Positions 35,095 through 48,192 of a stretch of DNA of 64,000 nt are shown piece after piece; position 1 is the first letter of the stretch, and every line of letters begins with the position of its first letter. The stretch is from Citrus sinensis (lineage: Eukaryota > Streptophyta > Magnoliopsida > Sapindales > Rutaceae): NCBI RefSeq assembly GCF_022201045.2, contig NC_068559.1, positions 2,640,501-2,704,500 on the forward strand. The letters run 5' to 3'. The translations under genes and the position numbers were made by a program. The notes under the pieces are model-generated. The model worked only from the letters and a program-made list of their open reading frames with translations. It made no database searches and was not told where the DNA came from.

Positions 35095-36162
35095 TAGGGG
35101 TGGGCAAATGGTTTGGTTTTTGCCGAATCGAACTAAATTTTTTTGGTTCAGTTCGGTTCGGTTCTAATGACAAAAACTGAATGGTTTGAAAACTTATGAA
35201 CCGATTGTTTGGTATTCGGTTCATAACAAAACCGAACCGAACCGAAAAACCGATCGGTTCGCTTGAATTTAATTAAAAAATATATTAAAAGTAAATTATA
35301 AAAACCTAAAATCTAAAATCAATTTTCATTCCTAATTTCTAATTCATAACAAAGAAAAACCCCAATCGGTAAATCCCTAAATCAACATCCATCTCTCACG
35401 GTCAACGGCGGCATGATAACCTTTCCTGATGACAGCTTCTCATAGCGACGCCGTCGCGGACGCAGCTCTCAAGCACGATCATATCGCGGTCTCACTCATC
35501 TGCCGTTAGCCGACTCAGCTTGTCATATTCAACCTTCGCCGCTCATCTCACCGTCGTCAGTCATCACTCATGCCTCATTCACGCTGTTTGTCTCACTCTT
35601 ATCACTCCAAATCGCCTGCAGTCAGCTCGTCATCTTCCTTGTTGCAGTTTTTTTTTAAAATTTATGATGTATGTTTGTTTTACTTCTGTTTGAAACTTAT
35701 GAGGGGTTGCTTTTGTACTGTTGTTTGAATCTTGAGGGCTGCGGCTACTGCAAGTGTGAAATCAATTGCTGTATATTGCTTTTGTGGTGATGGTGTTTGA
35801 ATTTCGTGGGCTGTATCTTTTGTGCTAGTGTATATTGCTTTTGTGCTGCTGGTGTTTGAATCTTGTTGGTTATGGCTACCATAAGTGTGAAATTGGTGTA
35901 TAGTGAGAACCCATTTGCGAGAGAAACATGTATATTTAATAGTTGGATTTAAAGTTTATCATGCTTCTGTAAATGAAAATCCGGAAGATGTATAAACCGA
36001 ACTAAACCGAATTTCAAAACTGAACCGAACCGAACCAAAATATTTCGGTTCGATTCAGTTCGGTTTTGAAATTCGGTTTCTATTCGGTTTGAATTCTTAA
36101 GAACCAATCGGTTTTAGTTTGGTTCGATTCTGGCTCCGAACCAAACCGAAAAACTCCCACCC
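35095..36162. mobile_element. hAT-like element 4
   Basis: Starts AGGGGTGGGCAAATGG and ends CTCCCACCCC. Subterminal regions are packed with TTCGGTTCGGTT and its complement. The sister locus 56265-56310 has no insertion (the text runs GTATCCCCGATTTAGCCC). The target duplication is not clearly resolved. Confidence 0.65.
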
Positions 36163-36631
36163 CGATTTAGCCCAATAAGAATATTTCTATTTTTAAAGCG
36201 GCCCATATCTCACCAAAATGTTTGACGTAGCCTTTAGTGTTATGTTAATAATAAATATTGTAATGGCATTTTACTATTTTCATCATTTGAATTGAATTTA
36301 GTAGAAGGGTCACAATTTTTGACATAAACCTCCAACTCGCCAAAGATAGCAATGAATTAATGCAATGATTAGATTTGAGGCCGTGTTTTGTATTGATATT
36401 GCTCAGTTTGAGCCAGTTTGGTATTGACATTAGACAGTCGTAGCTTAAAATTAAATTATAGTATTAAAATTTAGTAAACACTACTACCATGACTTAAGAA
36501 TTAAGTTGATTTGTCCCATCACCTATGTAATGAAAAACCTATGATGTCTTTAATATTTTGTAAAAAATTATTATTTAAATATCATAATTACTACATACTA
36601 TTGTTTTTATTTCATAATTACTATGTTCTGT

Positions 36632-37324
36632 TAGGGATGGTAAAATCGGGATTCGGATCCGGATGTAGGTGCATTCAGATCTGGATTCACATAGTTATTT
36701 TTATATTCTGATTCAGATTCGAAAAAAAAAATGCGGATCTGGATGCGGGTAATATCCGCATGGATTGTGGACATATATTCCCAATATTCAAATCTGCATA
36801 AATTAAAATTTAAAATTTTAAAATTTAATTTAAAATTCAATAATTTACCTAATAATATCAAATAAAATCCAATCATAATTAACAATCAACAATTCAATAC
36901 TTAGAATAACATACAACACCATAAATTTATAAACAAAAATATCACAACATAAATCAAATATCAATAATAATATAAATCTAAATCTAACACCACCACAAAT
37001 TCACAAATAAAATTATAAAAGCACTACAAATCCATATAAAATAATGTGGATCCCAATATATATATTTTACTTTAGCTTCACTTATATATTTTTTAATTAA
37101 TTCTATTATGTTTTTTTATTTAACTTATATATATATTATTTTAATTTAATTTAATAAATAATTTAATTAAAAAATAATTCCATCCGGAAAACCGGATATC
37201 CGGATCCTCATGGATTCTACAAGTTAGCATCTAGATCCACATTTTTTAATAAGCGGATTCGAAAAAATCTAAGTCTAGATCTTTGCAAAATCTAGACCGA
37301 ACTTGGATCTTTTTGTCATCCCTA
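36632..37324. mobile_element. hAT-like element 5
   Basis: Ends TAGGGATGGTAAAA and TTTTGTCATCCCTA. Flanks TGTTCTGT and TGTTTTCT are a plausible aged 8-bp duplication. Subterminal GGATCCGGAT motifs. AT-rich interior without a coding region. Confidence 0.75.
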
Positions 37325-39699
37325 TGTTTTCTCAATAGTTGTAACATAAAAGATACGGCACCTCATCAATATCAAACATGGCCTTGAACTTAAGCAATTA
37401 TGTCCAATCATCTCACAACCCTAAGTATATATTTAAGATAAGATATTCGAGGTTAATAATATTATAACCTTAGCTTCAGTCAAATATAAGCTCTCTATCA
37501 ACTTTTGAGAATGACAATTTTTGTTTCCTAAAATTAGAAGATAGGCTTCAATTTCCCTAAAGTTGTAAGGTTATGGAGTTGTCTTCCCCCCATGATTCAT
37601 CATTTTAGGTTAGCTACTAATTAATGTAAAACTAAATTGAATTGATTGATATTGGTGATTAATTTGTAATCTTAGTCGATACCATGGCTACATAAGATAT
37701 TTTGATAAACACGTAGTATAATATTGTTGTCAAAATATAGAACATGTATATAAAATCAAACATGCATTAATAATATACCAATTCAAAAATCTATGTATTT
37801 TCTATTCAAAGGGAAATTCTTTATCAAGTACTTTTGGTTATTTCCGAAGCATTACACGGCCTTCTATTAAATTTTTGGCAAGTGTATTGACTAGTTGAGA
37901 TGAATAATAAGAGTTCCGTTATATGACAAGAATCAATCAAGATTGTATTAATTATTAATTTGGTCCCTCCTATTACCAACTTTGATTGTTAATTGACTAC
38001 ATGTTTTTCACCAAATTTTTGCTAGGATCCGAATCGAACTAATTGGGTGGTTCCTACCAGATCCAGCGCAAATCTGAATAAAACAAATAAATTTATATTT
38101 GAGGGGAGCTTCTACTAACTTTGAGGTTTAGGTGTGTTTTCCTGATGTTTAGGGCAGGTGATTTAGCTGAGTTATCCTAGGTGGTGAGCTAAAGTAATAT
38201 GTACAGTGAGCGAAGTTGGTCATATGACAAAAAATACAGAGAGCTTAGTGGAGCCCCATAGAATTTGATATGGGGGGCTAATATGTGTTTAGGTGTAGCT
38301 TAGATGTACTCGAGGGATAGCTCAAGTGGTCTCACTGCATAGTTAGTGGAACTAGGATAGCTCATGTAAGTTCACGCATGAAACACAATCTTGACCTTAA
38401 GTAAGCTCACACTTGAAACACAATCTCGGCCTCAAATTGAAAATATAGTAAAATAAATATAATATATAAGGAACACATGATATTTACATGGTTCTACCTT
38501 TGGCCTACATCCACGGGAGAAAAAATCGCTAATCCACTATATAAATGAGAGTTTATATAAGATTTTACATTATCCAAGATGAATAACACAAGTTAGATAG
38601 TTATATATAGATGTTTGGTGTTGATAAGGATGAAGAAGGTGAATAAAAATATGGAGAGTGATAATATGGTGAAGAAGATGATGAAGGTGGAGAATTGAAA
38701 ATGACCTCCCAAAAATAGAGAAGTGGGTAATGATCTAAAAGATGGAGAGAGAGTGAGTGAGAGAGGAAAAGAGAGAAGTAAAGAGATGATAGCTTCCAAT
38801 ACGGGTGAATAAGACATTTATATAGTAGAGGCTAGTGATAAGGGGAGTGCATAAAATTTAAAGCTAGACAGCATCCTTAGGTTACAACGAGAGGAAGCTT
38901 CCTATGTGTCGTATTTAAGGATAAGAATATTCCTTTCATATTATTCTTTCTCGTAAATATCTAGATGTGTCCGACCTTGACCCTTGATTTCCTAAGCTCA
39001 GCCAATGTAGTAAATTATTTCAAATGACATCTTTATACTTCTCCAAGCATTGTGCCTATTTAACCCTTATAATTGTCCACGTATTATTAATTTATTAATC
39101 CAAAAATATCCTTCCTAATTTACTCCCAGCACTAAACATTATGGGTTTTTCAAAATTCAATCTCCCCATTCAGCAATAATATTAATAATACAAAGTGTTC
39201 ACTTCCAATCTTCCAATTTGATTTAGACAAAAATGATTCTCACCGGCCAATACTAATAAAACTAGCTACGAAATTAATTAAACTTATCTTAATTTGTGGG
39301 ATCTAGTTAATTTAACTAGTAAAAACTCTTGTGATATACAATAAGTGTAAGATTTGAATCTTACTCACATAAGTGGTAAGAGCCTAATATTTTCAAAAGA
39401 CTTTTTTATTATTCTTTTCAAATATAGTGACATTCAGCCAAGTTAATAATTAATATAATTTAGGGAATGTTTTGGCACCGAAGATCATGGTGCAACCCAT
39501 GCAAATTTCTCGCTTTGTTTTCTTAATTTTTGCGGCTATATTAATAGCAAAAATTCCCCTAAATAATAGAATTCATTTTCAAAAATATGTCAAGATATAT
39601 ACACATATATAAGGTGCAATACATAGCCATGCATCTATTACTTTTTTCCATTCTAATGAAATCAAAGTCAGAAATTCTGCACAAATTAAATCAACACTG
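37325..39699. other. Non-coding AT-rich spacer
   Basis: No gene supported. 38030-38560 has relic repeat character (GATAGCTCAAGTGGTCTC, CCTACATCCACGGGAGA), perhaps an old LTR or SINE fragment. 38590-38820 is purine-rich GA repeats. Ends at the partial duplicated locus starting about 39700. Confidence 0.6.
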
Positions 39700-40550
39700 A
39701 ATTGATCTCTGCTTTGGTGCAATTCAGTTTCTAGGCCGAACAGAGATATGAAGGTAGTTAATTTGGTTTTGGGCAAAGAGAACAACATGAAGGAAATTTT
39801 CTAAATAATTCCAAAAATTCAAGACAGAATATCGTTTATTCTCCAAGATCTAACAATGCTGCAGTACACAACTTTGCTAAATTGTTTCTTACCTTTTTAT
39901 ATCTCCATGAGTAAATAAATAAATAATTAATTAATTGTGCGGCATGATTATTGAAACAAAACATCAGATTTTTTGTTTTTTATCTTTCCATGAGTTGTAT
40001 GATCCTTTTGTCTAAGATGTTCAATACGTTGTTAGCTGAAAGAATATGCTACATATTCCAAAAAATTCTCTCACAAATTTATCTAATGTGATGTAAACAG
40101 CTGCACCAGCTCCACCATTAACAAGCCACTAAATTAGACATAAATAAGTACAGATCGTTTACTTGTTTGATAACTGTCATTATAAGACTAATCATATTAA
40201 TTTGGTAAAAACAATTTGTTCTGTGCATATTTCGACATACTCTAATGAAATCCAGTAATCCACAATGACTTATCAAACTTTTAGTGTTAATTAAGTTGTC
40301 AAAACTAAGGCATTTAAAGTAACAGAATAGCTGAAACCGAAACATATTCAATATTCAGACCTAAAAACAAACAAACTGACTCCAATTAAATTTCTAATCC
40401 ACTGTCACAAAATAACGCTGACATATTTTGTGCTTGTTACTAACATTTTATCATCGCCAGAGACAAACTTAGTAATATCTCTCATGAATGCCCAGGAAAT
40501 AATTACACACAGAGCATACATAACTGCAAATTCTGAGAACATGTAATTCA
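39700..40550. repeat. Partial duplicated locus without copia or Tourist insertions
   Basis: 39700-39990 matches 10745-10990 and 40000-40550 matches 15985-16780, continuous here. It shows the target of the copia insertion (around 40000) and of the Tourist-like insertion (40311-40320). No gene. Confidence 0.85.
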
Positions 40551-41128
40551 GGTTAAAATGTAACTGATTTTACAGGGGCAGCATGTGTATGATTCGTTCA
40601 AAAACCCAATTGCTAGCTCTATCATAGGCGCCTTGGTAGGAGTTGAATGAGTGATTATTATTACATTAGAGACGCTTAGTGATCGACCTTTATTCACTCA
40701 AAACACAGTAGTGAAAAAATAATCAACTAGAAAGGAGGAAAGTGACATGAAAATTCTCCACAGGCTTGTAAGCACTTGCACTAGCATTTAAAACAGAGCA
40801 AGAAACTTTTATAATACCATTATAATATAAGCATATAAGCAAAATTTTCCTCATCTAATCATTTAATTTTCGGTTGCTTAAAGTTGTGCTAAATCACTAC
40901 CCCATCATCATCACATTAGATCTCATTCACATTTGCTTGATTCATGGTAGAAATAAGATTCTTCTGCTAAACATTGAGGTGATCAAGAAGCGTAATAGCT
41001 TGACAAAACTACAATTGTTCTTCCATTAGAGATGAAAACGAAATCTAGTAGTTACCCAAATAAGTTAGACACTTCACTGAAACTACAAGAGTTTCCTCTA
41101 TCAAATTATTACCTCCTATGCCCAACTA
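40551..41128. other. Spacer between duplicated segments
   Basis: No gene or recognisable repeat. Ends abruptly where 28 bp of the copia LTR tail begin. Confidence 0.6.
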
Positions 41129-41476
41129 ATTTCCTCCTCTCTATTTCATTATTTTAGTCTATGATCTTTCTGTCTAAAAAGTTCAATATGTTGTGTACTG
41201 GAAGAGTAATGCAGTATATTCCAAAAAATCTCTCAAAAAATTATCTGAGGTGATGTGAACAGCTACATACTCCACCTCCACCATTAACAAATCACTAAAT
41301 AAATAAGTACAGTTCAATTACTTATTTTATAATTCTCATTACAAAACTAACCATATAATTAAAATGGTAAAAACAATTTGTTTTCGTATATTTCGGCTTA
41401 CGCCAATGAAATTCAGTAATCCGCAACAAATTTATCAAACTTTTGGCATTAATTAGTTAGAAAACTAAGGCATTTA

Positions 41477-41667
41477 AGGTGTGTTTGGGAGTGAGGTGCT
41501 GTAACTTTTAAGTTGCAACTGCTGTGGAGTAAAAGTCATAGATGTAGAGTAAAAGACTTAGATTTTAAACTTTTGACCTACCAAAGTCTAGCTGCAAGGT
41601 GTAACCAAACACCTTAGCAGCTCGACTTTGAAACTCCAACTACCTCATATTACTCTCACACGCACCC
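41477..41667. mobile_element. Tourist-like MITE, copy 2
   Basis: 191 bp between TTA at 41474-41476 and TTA at 41668-41670. Ends AGGTGTGTTTGGG and ACACGCACCC. Orthologous to 16312-16496, so it inserted before the A1/A2 duplication. Confidence 0.75.
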
Positions 41668-43021
41668 TTACAGTAACAGAATAGCTGAAACTAAAACATA
41701 TTCAATGCTTAATAGCTGAAACGGAAACATATTCAATGCTCAGACATAAAAACAAACAATCATGTTGAACAGTGACTCCAATTAAATTTATAATCCACTG
41801 TTATCAAACAACGCTAACATGTTTTATCTTTTTTAACTAACATTTGATCATCGGCAGAGACACTTAATTAGTAATATATCTCATGAATACCTCGGAAATA
41901 AGTACACACAGTACATATTCACTAAACCTTGCCATTAATTTCTTCTCTTTCTTCTAATATACCTACTTACACAACATAACATACTCTCTTTCTTCTAATA
42001 TACCTACTTACACAACATAACATACCACTATATAATAATGTAAATATACATAATTAAACCATGACACTGACGCATCTGCAGATCGACCTTGCCAAACATA
42101 TACAGCCACTCCAACCCTCCAAGTAATACGTAAAATTAAGTAAATTCAATCGTTAAATAGTTATTTGCCCACCAAGTGAATGGGGGATGTGAGAAGTTTG
42201 AATTGGGGGAAAAGGGGCAGGAATAAGAAAACAATATGGTCCCTCGATTTATCTTAATTTATCTCATTATTTTTATGTTTAATTAATCTAATTTAAATTA
42301 TGTCAATCATTGAGTGGAATAGATATTTCTCCCAAAAATTAGTTCGTAGAGTAAATATATTCCTCCAAATTCATTTTAATAGAATAAATCCAGGTTAGTC
42401 TCAGTAGATCTCGATTATAAATATATCACGAGGATTCTAATGGTAATGTCTTATTATTCAAAAAAAAATTCTTTCTCAATCTCTCTTATATAATTAATCC
42501 TAATTTACCCTTACAATCGATTTTACCCTTATCCATACACCCCATCATTTTAAATCAATTAAAGAAACAATTATCAAATATAATTATAAATTACGTCTTA
42601 TTTTTATTCAGATTTGAACTCAGGTGACTAATCTAAGAAAGCTATTTGATGACCACTCAGACATGCTCATCAAAGCCTTATTTTAAAAAAGACTTTTCAA
42701 TCATAAGAACCATAATGTATTAAAAAAAAAAATCTTGATTCCTTAAGAAATTTTGAATTAAACCATTCGAAATTCCATGAAGATTGACAAGTTAAAAAAA
42801 AAAAGAGAATAAAAACCTAAAAGTTACTCCTTCATATATAATTAGCTACTAATGTTTCAAATTATTTTCATCCGTAAGTATAAAAGTTTATATTATCATA
42901 AAAATAGCAAGATAACTATTTAAAAAGTGTGATAGAGTTTATAAATTTGAAGTTACCTCAAAAGTTATATATGTGACTGTACTTAAAATTTATTTATCAT
43001 TTTTACAAATTTTATAAAACA

Positions 43022-43064
<43 letters not shown>

Positions 43065-43808
43065 CTGGTAGGACTGATTAGATAAATTTGATTAATTGAA
43101 GGACCAAAATGTCATTGGAAAATATTTGTGGGAAGTGGAGAAATTGAGGTACATCGATCAAAGTTCATTATAGCCCAAAACTTGAGTATCAATGAGGCTG
43201 AAGTATCAAAGTACACGAAATGGCGAGCCCAACAAGATAGGAAGGGAAAGAACCACATGGAGACGTTGGGCTAGGGCCTCGGAGCCTAGGGGATGCTAGA
43301 TGCGAAGGTTTGGGAGCTCCAAGACAACGAAGGACAATATTGTCATTTCCAGATGCGAAGGTTCGTACGTCTTCTTCATTTCTTGGCCACGATATTCCAT
43401 TCTCTAAAGATACATGCAGGCAAGAACGGACAAGTTTTTGGAGCAATACTGCTCCTGTAACATCTAGTAAATAATCTCTCTAATTAAAAGAAATAAAAAT
43501 TAAAAAAATTGGGACATATGTCTCTATAGCGGGCCACTGAGAAGTGAGAGTGTGAGACTTCTTCCCCAAGTAACACGAACATGGCACGAATCATCCGATG
43601 AACGCGTTATGGTCTACAATTTTTCTTTTAAAGAAAAAGAAAATATATATATATAAATATGTGTGTATATATATATATATATCAGTCCATAGCTAACTCC
43701 CACAGCACACATATAGTCAGTTTGCTTTTAATTGCTCTTTTGCTCTATACAAACGGTTTTCTTTTTTCTACATTTTGCGTATAAATTTTCATTTCCATTT
43801 ATTTTATT

Positions 43809-45132
43809 TTGGCCGGAAAAGCTGGAGTTGCTATCGGAATTGATCTGGGGACGACGTACTCCTGCGTTGCTGTTTGGCAGCATGACAAGGGGGTGATCAT
43901 ACCCAATGATCAGGGCAACAGGACTACTCCGTCCTACGTGGCGTAGCTCAACTTTGACGATAGTGACATATCTTAATTACTATTGAACCGGATCTTAATT
44001 TGAACAGGTCAAAATTTACCAAGCAGGGCAGTCCATGAAAGCCACAGGCCTGATCATGAGCTCCATCTGAAAAATTACAGAACACTTTTCGAATGCAACG
44101 GCTGCAAAACCAAAGGTTCCGGGTTAATGTACAGATGTGAGCTTTGCAACTTTAATCTTCACACAGACTGCATGTTCACTATTACCACAAGCACCATGAC
44201 CACTTCAAAGACTCCACTTTCCAGTTCTTCACTCAACTTCCAGGGTACAGCGGCTCCCCAGGTGGCTATAACTACTGTGAGGCCTGCGTGAAACCCACAC
44301 CAGGATTTGTGTATCACTGCGAAAAGAATGGGTGTAATTTGCATCCATGTTGTTTCAATCTTCCAACCAAGTTACAAATTCTTGATGCTGAATTCGAGCT
44401 TTCGGATAAGAAGTTATCGGAAAAGTGCCTTCAGTGCAACAAGAAAAGGCTCAATGGAAGTACAGCAGGAATTCCAGGGTGGTCTTATGTGGCCGCTTGC
44501 AACAAATACAATTACCATGCGTATTGCAGCACTAATATGTTGCTAGAGAAATGGGAAAAAGCAGATTCTGGTAATGATTGTTTGGTTCCCAAGAATGTTC
44601 AGCAGCCTATTTGTGAAGATAGCTCATTATGCAGAAGTAAAGAAGAAGAATCAGCATGGTGTTAAGCCTTGTATCAAGAATGTCAAGTTACCAGCTGTCA
44701 TTAGTGCCACGTCAAAAGATCCAAGTCAGCAGCAGTTAACAGCCTAACTAACTTCACAATGCACACTCTGTATTTGGTTATGTGTTAGCAGAGTTAGATT
44801 TCGTTTTAATAATTAGTTAGTGAGCAATCAGTTAGAGTATGAAAAGCATGTATAAATAGCTACATATTCCAGATTGTTATTATGTACAAAATAACAGTTC
44901 ATTAATGAAATAAGAAATTTTCCTCTATTTTCTCAGTTGCCAAACAGCAACACTTTATCAATTTTACAATTTCTTCACTATTAAAAAATAGTTGAAAACA
45001 AAGAAAGGGACCAAAGGCAACAAGAAGCTCCAAATAGCAAAGAAGTTGTTTGAAACACTCATTAGTATCTTCATCGGCGATCACATAATCATCACTCTTG
45101 TTTCTCTCATCGTCACTGTCTTGGTTGGCTGA
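43809..45132 (+). pseudogene. Truncated HSP70-DC1, copy 2
   Basis: Same internal deletion as the copy at 18589, but the start ATG has become TTG (43809) and a 1-bp loss near 44180 (TTCACTATTACCACAAGC) shifts the frame between the first and second DC1 modules. The downstream frame reopens (44288-44665) with [10 protein letters not shown] and the third module, ending as in copy 1. The hydrophobic-tail remnant lies at 44989-45132, again separated by the shared insertion. Three independent lesions make it non-functional. Confidence 0.88.
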
Positions 45133-46436
45133 TATATAATTGCATCGCTAGCTGCTGTTATTTATATTAAAAATTAAATGAACTAAATGGTTTGCTTTTT
45201 TTTTTTTTAATACATGAACTTAGTGAAAGGTGTGCGCTTTTTCAATTTTATTTTTGATAGTTGGATACCTAAATTTGTGCAAACTTATTTTCATGTGTTC
45301 CTTTAAAAGTAAAGTAACTAATGAAATTATTTACTAGCTAGAAAATTTTGTTTCTTCACTTCTAGCTGTTTTCTTGTTACCTTTTTATTTTTCACCATAG
45401 ATAATTTGCACAATACCACAAAGACTTCAAAGCAAAATAACGACGTATGTTAATGTTGATCAAGAAGACTTTTCAAAGCATGTAGTTGCCTAGTCGGGGA
45501 AAAGGAAAACGGAAGGAAAAGGCATTAAAAGGGAAAAACAAGAAGAACAAGTACGCTTGATTCCCTCATTTTAGGAAATAACGCCAGTTGGCATTCTCCA
45601 TTAATCATCAACCTAGAGGCTACTTTTTAATTTACTTAGTGATAAGATCTCAAATATACTTCTTTGTTCATATATATATATATAATGATTAATATGGATT
45701 ATTTAATACATTCGCCAGAAATCATCTCATATATCCACAGTACACTTGATTTTTTGGTAATTAACGTGTGTGATTTTAGTGTCATTTGGTCCTACAACAC
45801 CATCTTCTAAGGTTCCTTCTTTGCGTGGATAAATGTTCTTTTAATCCTTATATTTTAGTTTAAGTGTCCATTCAGTTCTTACATTTTGAAAAATATTACA
45901 TTTTTGCCCTTATTTTTTCTTTAGTTTTACAATAATACCTTTACTGCAATATTCTTGATATTAATTAATTTACCTATTGTAAAAGTTAATTATTTATTAG
46001 TAAACTAATCAATAAATATCAATTTTAAAAGAAGTAGTATTTCGAGTGCCCTTGCAATAATCTTGCTAACTATTATTTATAAATAAAATAATACCAAACA
46101 ACTTCAAGCAATTTTTAATACCCCTACAACAATCTTACTAATTATTAAGTTATAAACAAATTAATTTACAAAATTAATCCTAAAAGAAAAATAATAACAA
46201 AAAAAGTTTACACTAATAAAGTTTACACTACTTTTTATTTTACTTTTAAGGCAATTTCATAAGTTAACATTTTTTTCTTTTCATTAATATCTCCAAGAAT
46301 ATTATCGCAAGGATATTATGTAAAAACAAAGAAAAAGTAAGGGTATGATGTATAATAATTAATAATAAGGGTGCAATGAAATATTTTTTAAAATGTAGAG
46401 ATTAAATAACCACTTAACTCAAATATAAGCACTAAA

Positions 46437-47580
46437 TAATGTAACCCAATTATAGATCTAGTGTTATCATTTAAAATAAAAAATAAAAATTGTATGCATA
46501 ATTTAAATTAACTTTAATCGTCCAAAGGTTCAAGTTTTATAGGTATTTTCTCTACTTTTAAAATTAAAAAAAAAAATTGAAAAGGTAGTGTAGGGGGAAT
46601 TTTGGTTTTATTTGCTGTAGTACTCTCTAAACCTTTAGGCCCCGAACTGTGTTATAATTTTATTGATTTAAACCCTCGGTGGATCGACGACTGTAATGTC
46701 AATAGATAAACATTGCTGGAATATATGGCTGTAATGCTGAACATTCTGTTCAGCATTTGTTTCAGGTTATCATCGTTTACTTTGGTCGTCGCCACCAGCT
46801 GGGTCAACAAGCCAAGTCGTTGCCCTTTTAGAGGGTTTTGATTCGTTAAACTAAGGGCACATGACATGTGGGGTTCACAATTCATTTCACCAACTTGTTC
46901 ATTAGTTTAACTTGGAATTATAATTAGGTTTCAACTTTATGCTAATTTATATACCACGTTGTCTTTCTAATATAACGGATCATCATTAATCCATCTTGTA
47001 ATTTATTATCCTTTTTTCCTAATTAATAATACAAATTTTTAATCAAAATGAGAAAGTTCAGTTACTGAACATCAACTCTTATTTCATATTATTGTTATTA
47101 TTATTCAAAACTTGAATAATTACCGTAAGTGCAGAACGCATCCACATTCAACTGAATTGTACTCGAGGCCCTAACCCATCAAATCTTTATCATGATTAAT
47201 TACCGTTACGTTTCTAATTCGCTCAATTTAAATTCACAAATTTAATGATGGAAGTCCATTTGGGTTGAAAAAGCTGACGACATCGATATGGTCTTCTTAA
47301 TTAATTAATTAATTCGACTCCTAAGCTTGGAGACTTGTCAGCGGCGAAGAGAATATTAGTTGAGCTGTCATCCATCAAAAGCTTGCGTTTTCAATATCGA
47401 CCCTACAATACAACTTCCTATCTACGACAACTTCCGTTGGAAGTTCTTGCTAGCTAAGATATGAGAAAAATAAAAATAAAAAAAATAAAAAAAATAAAAA
47501 AGAGGATTAATTATAATTTCCATCACCCCGACTCAGTATCCACCTGGGTCTGTGAGAAAATTGGCTGAGATTTTCCCCGG
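46437..47580. other. Scar of a deleted HSP70-DC1 unit
   Basis: 46437-46710 matches the region upstream of the fusion genes (26035-26310, 49459-49700). At about 46711 the sequence jumps to the 3' flank of the fusion genes (GGCTGTAATGCTGAACATTC, matching 29792 and 54680), and stays homologous to it up to about 47580. The gene between is gone. Confidence 0.75.
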
Positions 47581-48192
47581 AATTTTCTAGTGCGCTTGCA
47601 ACAATCTTGCTAATTATTATTTATAAATAAATTAATACCATAAAACTTCAAGCAATGTTTAATTCTCTTACAATAATTTTAATAATTATTAAGTTGTGAA
47701 TAAATTAATTTAAAAATTAATCTTAAAAGAAAAATAATAACCAAAATGTTTACACTAATTTTTATTTTACTTTTAAGGCAATTTCATGATTTAACTTTTT
47801 TTTTCACTAGTATCTCCAAGAATATTATTGTAAGGATATTATGTAAAAGAAAAGAAAAAGTGAGGGTAGGATGTAACATAATTAATAACAAGGGTGCAAT
47901 GAAATATTTTTTAAAATTTAGAGATTAAATAACCACTTAACTCCAAATATAAGCAATAAACAAATATCTAACAATGAACAAACCCTAGATAAATATAATG
48001 AGCTCTCAATAATCTTATCCATCTGCAATATCTGTGGAAATTTGAAGTTGGTTTCTTTTGGGAACTGCAAGTGGCTTAATTTCCAAGAAAAGTAGAAGGA
48101 AAAATAAAATAAAAATTAAAACTACCGGTTAGTGGGTACTTTCCTTGAATTTTCCATGAGCTAACTCTATAATCTGGAACCATTAAACATTA

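Larger units (their letters stand above)
41129..46436. repeat. Duplicated unit A2 (paralogue of 15957-21360)
   Basis: Begins with the last 28 bases of the copia LTR (CTCTCTATTTCATTATTTTAGT), then follows unit A1 through the Tourist-like MITE (41477-41667), the truncated HSP70-DC1 copy and its 3' flank. Divergence is moderate, with small indels. (AT)n tracts at 43027-43062 and 43640-43682. Confidence 0.9.

Noticed and set aside
38313..38360. Possible SINE or tRNA A-box (TAGCTCAAGTGG)
   Set aside because: No matching B-box at the right distance and no tRNA-like fold that I could trace.
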